Part shown: positions 57,520-64,000 of the stretch, piece by piece | Numbering within the stretch: position 1 is the first letter of the stretch | Layout of the letters: every line of letters begins with the position of its first letter | NCBI RefSeq assembly: GCF_914767665.1 | Contig: NC_059504.1 | Location: 8,682,501-8,746,500, forward strand | DNA: 64,000 nt | Direction of reading: 5' to 3' | From: Harmonia axyridis | Lineage: Eukaryota; Arthropoda; Insecta; Coleoptera; Coccinellidae | The notes under the pieces: model-generated | Database searches by the model: none | What the model saw: the letters and a program-made list of their open reading frames with translations, nothing else | Told to the model about the DNA's origin: nothing | Made by a program: the position numbers and the translations under genes

Positions 57520-57765
57520 CCCAGTATGTGATTATTTTCCCGAGAAATGGATTGGAGAAAGAGATCCTATTGAATGGCCTCCAAAATATCCTGGTATGGC
57601 ACCTTTGGACTTATTTTGTAGGTCATTTGAAGATTTGCGTGTGTACGGCATTACCAACTGAAAGGTTATAAAATGTTAGAAAAATTTTTGGCAAAACCGG
57701 AAAAAGCCATTATTACTGCTACGAAAAGAAAAATATTCAATTTGAACATCTTATTCTTTTTAAAT
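57520..57765 (+). pseudogene. Tc1/mariner-superfamily transposase C-terminal relic
   Basis: A frame reads QYVIIFPEKWIGERDPIEWP and then PKYPGMAPLDLF, matching the region around the third catalytic residue of a mariner-superfamily lineage in which R-W-I-G, then P-I-E-W-P-P-R-S-P-D-L-T-P-L-D-F-F is typical. Near the end NIQFEHLI matches the usual C-terminal G-x-H-F-E-H-L. Changes at key positions (PGM for PDL; LDL for LDF) and stops between the two pieces make it dead. Nothing N-terminal to this region is visible. Confidence 0.6.
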
Positions 57766-57987
57766 GCCTTCCAACAAGTTTTTCATTCCGAAAGTAACGC
57801 AAAACTGAAAATTTTCAGTATGAATTAAATCGTGAAACCTTCAAACTTGTGTAACTTGACTCTTATACAAATCTCTTCTCTTGAAAAATTTGTCATAAAA
57901 TTATGAGGCATTTGTCGATGCTAAGGATATTCGTCGGAAATTCTTTTAATAAAAAGATTTATGACTAGGAAAATTTAACTAAACATT
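57766..57987. other. No recognised feature
   Basis: Nothing recognised. Confidence 0.5.
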
Positions 57988-58930
57988 AGATTCGTTGCTC
58001 TGTTCTTCTTTAGATGATCTATTGCCATTGCATCGTGGGCATCTCGGGCTGATACAAATACTATATTGTTAAACGAGTCAATCATAATGTTATAGGCATT
58101 ATAGTACTTTTTTGCAAGAGTTTGCACAAAACGTTCCCAATTGTTTTCCCTTTGCTTCTTTATATTCGGTCCCGTCTTTCTTTTTCATATTGACCGCCCA
58201 ATCTTTTAGTATCAACGTCAATTCTTCTGAGCTGTTATGTTCATTCAATTCATATTCTCGTTCGCAGCAAAAATCCATCAATATTCCCCAAATATATTTG
58301 TGACTGAATGTTGTATTTCTGAGAATTTTTCTTTGATTAACTCATTTATACTTTGACATACTTTAAACATACGCATTGCCAAAACTGGACGTTTTGAAAT
58401 TTATTTGGAATGGAGTTGTCAAATTCAATCGTGTTGTCATAGTGATTGATAATTGCAGTGAAAGCAATTATCGTAAGTAATTGCACAAGTGCATCAAAAT
58501 TACCGATAATTTTACATGACAACGTGTTGTCATGAAAACTGCACGAGTTCTTTTTCATTTTTGGAGAAAAATGAAAATGACCGAATGCAGTTTTTCAAAG
58601 AAAACACGGTGGAATGCGAAATTATCTGGTCATTTTAATGCCCGAGTGTAATTCGGGGGAATATTTCCCGAATAAACTGTTACATTACTTGTCAAACTGA
58701 TATAGAATAGAATTGCCATAGATTCCAACTGTGTAAGATGCATAGAAACTATGCATCTATGAACATTGCAGGCTATTTCGCTTCCTACAATGCAATTAGC
58801 GCTGTAATTTTCGATAATTGTTCTCCATTTACATAGAATTTTTGACAGGAGGAAAATATTCAGTGTAATGTTGACAAGATTGGGTGAAATTGTTTCTTAT
58901 GACAAAAATGACAAAATTGATTGGTTGTTA
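57988..58930 (-). pseudogene. Possible tyrosine-recombinase-type element relic, copy 2
   Basis: Collinear with 31540-32120 on the minus strand. It reads ELTLILKDWAVNMKKKDGTE and then YKEAK, and a frameshifted continuation ends SARDAHDAM. Relative to copy 1 it carries about 390 extra bp (58470-58859) between gcaattatc and cagtgtaatg. A perfect small hairpin (catgacaac, gt, gttgtcatg) lies in that extra part at about 58514-58533. Family identity (Crypton/DUF3504-like) is only suggested by short motifs. Confidence 0.4.
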
Positions 58931-60769
58931 AAACTTTCAAAAAAATTTCTGTATAACAAATTTGACAGATAATAGATGACAACATATTATAATGAAATTC
59001 AACCATGAAATCTGTGTGAAACTGAAATATTCTCACAAGAATTAGAGAAATTAACATCTGAAAGAGTTCATCGTTGTCAATCTCTTACATATTCAAATTA
59101 ATACTCAACCATATGTAGTCTCTAACAATTCTGAATAAATTATCCCCATAAAAAGCATAAAAGTAGAATGCCATTGAAAGTGTCGATTTAATGTTAGAGT
59201 TCTACTTCCTCCTGTCTAAGTTCAAGAATTTTTGCGGCATAAAATATATAATATGGCGCTTCATACATAACAATACCGTAAAACATGTGGGATTATGCCT
59301 ACTCACAATCACTGCGGTTTGTCGGTCTGCATTATTCACTCGACCTGAAATATTTCAATGTCTATAGTGTCGTTGTTCAAAGCGCCTGACCTATGACAGT
59401 CACACAACCCACATTTTTGCCACGGCGGAATATTTTCCTCTTAGACCAGCGGAAAAGCATAACATATGCGCATATTCGATGACAATTCCGAATGCACATA
59501 ATTTTCCCGCTGTTTTTACATCGTCATCGTCGTTTCTATGCTCTCCTGAAATTACAATTCCATAAACTACGTGGCTGAGATTTTATCTGTCAAACAATGT
59601 TCGATGTCCTATTCGCAATATGACTTTTGGAATGGCTTTGGCAGATTTATGGGAATATGTGTTTGAAATACAGCCTGACGTTTCGATGCTACGTAAAAAC
59701 AAGATACATACCTCAGGAAAACAATTTCAGCCAATTTCGAACAAATATTCTACGTGAGAGTATTTCGAACATCTGCGAATATTCTCAACTGCAACGAATA
59801 TGTCATCGACATTGCAGATGTTATGAACGAGAAAATGGATTGAAATTGAAGACTGTGATGGACAATTCGTATCACACATTTCTAAACGTCTTATTGCATC
59901 ATATCGGGCCTTGTATGAAGCATTAATAATGGTTGTTCGATAAAAATCACACGAATTTTGAGTTATATATGTTATTTCTGTGTTTGATGTCACCGTAGAG
60001 TTTAATCTATTGAATTTTGCAACAATAATAATTCTAAAAGCACTTGAGTTTTAAAAAAGTTTTTGAGCGTTCGTTCTCTAAATAAATTTGACAAATCCTT
60101 CTTCAAATTCTATTCTGTTCTACCGTAAACATGATGAACTTGCGAATGAAATAATCTAGAAATTTGAAATTTGCTGGGTTGGTTCAAATCTTGAATGCTA
60201 TGGTTAAGTTTTCCAAAGGCAAAATCTGCCAAAAAGTAAATATAGTCGTTTGAAATTTGTTTTCCTGTTATTTTCAAAACTGCTGCAAAAACTAGATGAG
60301 ATGAAAATTTGCACTCCAACAGAGTAAGAGAAAGAAATCAACTGATATCATTCTTATCAGAATTGAATTCCACCCATTTTGTTCTAAATGATATTCACTT
60401 AAGACGATACCCATAGAATTCTCCAATAGAACATGAAAAGCCTGTTAATGGAGACTTCTGTGTGTCAATAGCGCTATGGATCTATCACACAAAATTTACA
60501 TATCTTATTTCCCTAAAGTGTCTAATGTTTATTTGGGATCTGAGGTGAATGACCAAGATCAATCTGGGCAACCAACTTCACTACTGAAAGGGAAGGTTTG
60601 TCAATATTAATCACCAGTGAATTAAGACTACAAGAAGTTCCAATGTGGGGGACTCATATGTTGTTTGGATTACAATAGGCTTTTTTTAATTAGTCTCGAA
60701 TTATTTGTTGATTTTCATTGATCACCCAGAAGGAGTATATTTTCAATTGCATTGGCAATCGCACGATAT
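58931..60769. other. No recognised feature
   Basis: 59230-59560 is somewhat richer in CpG. Overlapping frames at 59627-59993 are unrecognised. Confidence 0.45.
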
Positions 60770-60787
60770 ACGTCATCGATGACGTCA
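60770..60787. promoter_or_regulatory. CRE-type palindrome
   Basis: A perfect 16-bp palindrome (60770-60785) overlaps TGACGTCA (60780-60787), the consensus CREB/ATF site. One such site is expected by chance in a window of this size, but the extended palindrome is less likely. Confidence 0.3.
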
Positions 60788-62140
60788 CTTGGAATTTATT
60801 AGTTTTCATTATTATTCATTTTAAGTATTATTTATATCCATTACCCGCTTACTATTTGATTTCAATTTTGTTTTGAATGTCGTTTCTATAAAGAATATCA
60901 ATCTGTTTAGACCCTGAAAGTAATTGGCATATGCTGAAGACAATTCTGAAAAACAAGAATGCAAATGACTCTTGTTTTATTCTATCACGTCTATCACATT
61001 ATTATGAATATAATTATTCGAGGTTTTAGAGCTCTATTTCTGTATATTCATATGAGCATATCATTTTTGTCGAATTAGTATATTCCATTTTTGAAAGTGT
61101 GTCAAATATCATAATACACATTTTCATTGAATATCACAAGAAAATTAAATGATGAAACTAACTCTCAATAAAGAGAAAAAAATGATTTGAAACTGAACAA
61201 GTTACTGAGAAAAAATATAAAGCAAATTTTCACAATGGTTTTCCTTTCATCAAAAGTATTCATTCGATCTTATATCTAGTAGTCAGTAGTTCAGCAGTGA
61301 ACCTTAGTGTCGAGTTATGATGATGAGCTGCCTGAAGGGATCAAATCTCGAAATAATTCATGCCAATTTTCTTAAACCAATACATCAAACCAAGAAGCGA
61401 CCATTCCGAAACCCATCAGAACCTGCTTTGATGTGATTCAGGGGTCGATCCTAGGCTTGCTTCTCGCTAAAACCAACCGTGATTAATGGATCAGAGTCGG
61501 CTGGTAGCATTCGCAATTGAGGAATAGCCTTCGCGCGTAGCGTTGTTAAATTTTCAGAACACGTTTCACGGCTCGCTCTGTAGCTCAAACCAGCTCTTCG
61601 ATTTAATGTGTGTGCAATGGAAAACGTAAATACGAACGTAAATATAAACCAGATCGTGCCACCCGCCCTGTGCACTCTACTCTTTATGTAATCACGACTC
61701 ATCAGGATCGGATCAGACTGTATCGAAGGATCTTCGATTCTCGAGTAGTGCTCGAGGGGATTTTAGTAGCTTGGATTATATACGCCTTCGTTTCGTATGT
61801 TTCCATCAGGGTTGGTTATGAGTGATGATGCATTTTGTTATTGGGGGTTTAGGAGTTTTCCTTCAGTTCAAGATTCATGTTGATAGCGTCAAAAGAATCA
61901 GATGAAATTCTAACAGAATAAAAAAAAATGCTCGATTTTTCTTAGACTGCAGATTTGACTTGGGTTAGTTTGTACTGAGTTATCCATGTCGTGGTCCAGA
62001 TTTCACAGCCCTATTTAAATGACATGTGTCATCCGAAGCGTCATACGTTCGATTGAAGGTTAGCTATTTAACAATATGGATTGTTGATCTACTGCTGAAC
62101 GTGTCAAATTTGTAAAAAATAATGATTCAGTAGTAAGAAC
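60788..62140. other. No gene recognised; GC-richer at about 61440-61780
   Basis: 61440-61780 has more CpG (ttcgcgcgtagcgttgtt) and forkhead-like sites (acgtaaatataaacc). Opposed frames at 61451-61702 (-) and 61610-61825 (+) are unrecognised. Confidence 0.4.
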
Positions 62141-62911
62141 TAGGGATTCATCAAGCCAAGTAGCTTGACATTTCAACCAATTACTTGACTTGAAAATCAA
62201 GTTCGTGAAAAATTACATACTTGAGCTTGACATGACTTGATTTTAGATATTTATTGCTTGACTCTATATCAAGCTACTTGATAATACTTGAGCTTGATAT
62301 GCACGCGTCGCACGGCATATATTTCTGCAATCTCTTGCGCGCTTAGACTAAATAAGGGGATTCCTCGAACGCCGAGAGACTGAAGCATTCGTCAGTGTGA
62401 CTTTATTAGTAGTTTTCTTACATTTCTATCGAATATATTGGTAGATTTTGGTAGTTTCAGAAATATCTTTCCAAACTTGGCCAAAATTGCCAAGGATTTT
62501 TTATCAACGCCAGAATCTTCAGCTCCTGTTGAAAGACAATTTTCCAAATCTGCTCCTACAGTTACAAAAAGCTGCAATAGGTCAGGCGACAAATCTATAA
62601 GATGTCCCATGTGTCTGAGATCCTGGATGGAAAATTATGAAATCAAACAAAGCCTGGAGGTTTCTCAATATTGAACATTATTTTTTATTATTTTGTTATG
62701 ATTTATTTCATTTATACAATAAGTTGAATTGATAAAGTGTTTTTTGCAAGGTTCCTTCTCATTTCATCATTTTTTTCATTGACGTGACTACACAATAAAA
62801 CTACTAAAAATCAAGTAGCTCCATATGATTCAAATACAGTAATACGGTAGTAATTCAAGTAACAAATACTTGACAAGTAGCTTGACAATCAAGCCAAGCC
62901 GTGAATCCCTA
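62141..62911 (+). mobile_element. Non-autonomous hAT element, copy 4 (opposite orientation)
   Basis: Ends tagggattcatcaagccaag and caagccaagccgtgaatccc followed by ta. Same layout as copies 1-3 but inverted, so its coding remnant is on the plus strand. No matching 8-bp duplication. Confidence 0.85.
62438..62674 (+). pseudogene. hAT transposase C-terminal dimerisation domain remnant
   Basis: The frame reads VDFGSFRNIFPNLAKIAKDF, then STPESSAPVERQFSKSAPTV and KSIRCPMCLRSWMENYE. This is closer to the family pattern than the remnant at 29805 (it keeps P-V-E-R-Q-F-S and L-R-S-W). About 78 codons, ending near a stop at 62674. No catalytic domain. Together with 29805-30080 it shows that the parent was a hAT and that a deleted derivative kept only this domain. 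Confidence 0.75.
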
Positions 62912-63240
62912 ATATGGAATTAGAAGAGTTGTGGTCTCAGCAGGACTGTGAAATAATCACTTGAATCTTCTTGCCAGATTTCAAGAGAAGTGTCGGGTAA
63001 AGTAACTATCAAAGGCGCAAGAAATGCATGATTGAAACCTAGTGACGCAAAGTTAGTGCTTTTCTGGATTTTATTAATCATCTATTGTATCTTAACTCAA
63101 TTTAGATTTAGAAGGCGAGAATCTTTAGATATACACAAATGAGTTTTGATCTGAGTGATACAGATAATAATGATATGATGAATATTTGGTACATTTGTTT
63201 TTGAAATATTGTGAATTAACATTCATCTTATTTGTTTCAG
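62912..63240. other. No recognised feature
   Basis: Nothing recognised, except that the segment ends in a good 3' splice-site-like tract (ttatttgtttcag at 63228-63240). Confidence 0.45.
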
Positions 63241-63273
63241 ATCTATCCAGTATCAGGTCTCCAATAATTTGAG
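63241..63273 (+). other. Possible 33-nt micro-exon
   Basis: An acceptor-like tract (tttgtttcag, ending 63240) and a strong donor (gag then gtgagt at 63274) bracket 33 nt. Of the three frames only the one starting at the second base is open. No flanking exon is identified, so this may be chance. Confidence 0.2.
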
Positions 63274-63830
63274 GTGAGTAGCTTTAAAAACAAGTTCCTA
63301 CTCCCCAAGTGGAATCTTGCCCCTGAACTCAAGAACGAGATGACTCCTGTCAAAAAAGTCTTAACTCAGCTTCTATGGACTCCGAATCTTCTTTTCCATC
63401 TAGATACAACCCTGCCCTGAATCTTCAACCGATACAGATGAACATTCGTACAGCAAAACTCAAAAGCAAATATCTCAAATATAATTTCATGAATTAAATA
63501 TCAGGGGAATCGGAATGGCGGCGAAATTGAACGTTTTGGTTCCGCAGTCGGGACTGGATTATCCTATAGCTTTAGTAGGAATTCGTGGCTGATTGCTTAA
63601 TTCATGGACCTTCTTTTTTTTTCATTTATTCCACAGTTACTGAACTGGAATCTGTGGTGTACTTTGCGATCGGTAATGGCAAGGCCTGATAATTGGAGCT
63701 TTGCAGAGGTCACGATCAGCGTTTAGGGTTGGATCAGAACAAATGTTGTGTACCTGAAGTTTGTTTAGAGAATATTGAGAATTAAATACGATTCAGTGAT
63801 TCGCATTTCTGAGGTAATGCGTAGAACCTC
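63274..63830. other. No recognised feature
   Basis: Nothing recognised. Confidence 0.5.
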
Positions 63831-64000
63831 AGAGTAATAATCATAGATAGAGGGAGCATATGTCATGTTCAGTGAGCTAATTTGGTCGCCAACATGAACT
63901 ATCAAATTTGACATGAAGCGCACGGAAATGAAAACATATCAGTGATACGATATTTCACTCAATTCGAGAGTTTCCCCACAAAGAACGCACTTCTTATGAC
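63831..64000 (+). mobile_element. MITE-like repeat, copy 5 (runs off the window)
   Basis: Starts agagtaataatcatagatag and follows copy 2 (25810-26380) to the last base of the window. Confidence 0.8.

Overview
This window looks like insect nuclear DNA, most likely from a beetle or a similarly transposon-rich insect. It is AT-rich, has no operon-like gene packing, and carries at least four lineages of mariner/Tc1-type transposon, an internally deleted hAT family, truncated non-LTR retrotransposons, and several large palindromic (foldback) elements. The species is not identifiable by eye. No exon of a host protein-coding gene and no tRNA or rRNA could be recognised. Nearly every open frame of useful length is a broken transposase, lies inside a repeat, or is unsupported.

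Layout: 1-2797 is a nested tandem array, with a 24-bp minisatellite inside units of about 620-745 bp. From 3290 to 17083 is a dense graveyard of DNA transposons: DD41D-type mariner relics (3290-3619, 9014-9262, 14495-15427, 16204-17083), Mos1-like mariners (6232-7108, 10216-11362, about 12300-13653), a fragment of a third mariner lineage (5846-6170), two foldback elements (4367-5717, 8391-9013) and two 5'-truncated LINEs. Each LINE sits inside another transposon and is flanked by target-site duplications. From 17 to 29 kb the DNA is mostly single copy, with a large palindromic repeat (21533-22205), two copies of a MITE-like element, a GC-rich island (25320-25590) and a mariner scrap (28196-28625).

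From 29.5 to 41.7 kb there are two hAT derivatives, a possible tyrosine-recombinase element relic, two Himar/irritans-type mariners (32645-33728 and 35237-35815) and a DD41D deletion derivative (38002-38433). From 42 to 64 kb the sequence is mainly single copy, with two more hAT derivatives, the second copy of the large palindrome (51583-52245), a Tc1-like foldback (53211-53924), a second tyrosine-recombinase-like relic (about 57988-58930) and the start of another MITE copy at the right edge.

None of the genes seen works together in a pathway. The biology here is transposon history: insertion, internal deletion, nesting and amplification of non-autonomous derivatives. Candidate host signals are a few GC-rich or homeodomain/forkhead-site-rich single-copy blocks, a possible 5' exon near 19.2-19.5 kb, a CRE palindrome at 60770-60787, and a possible 33-nt micro-exon at 63241-63273. 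All are low confidence. The window is best read as intergenic or intronic DNA.
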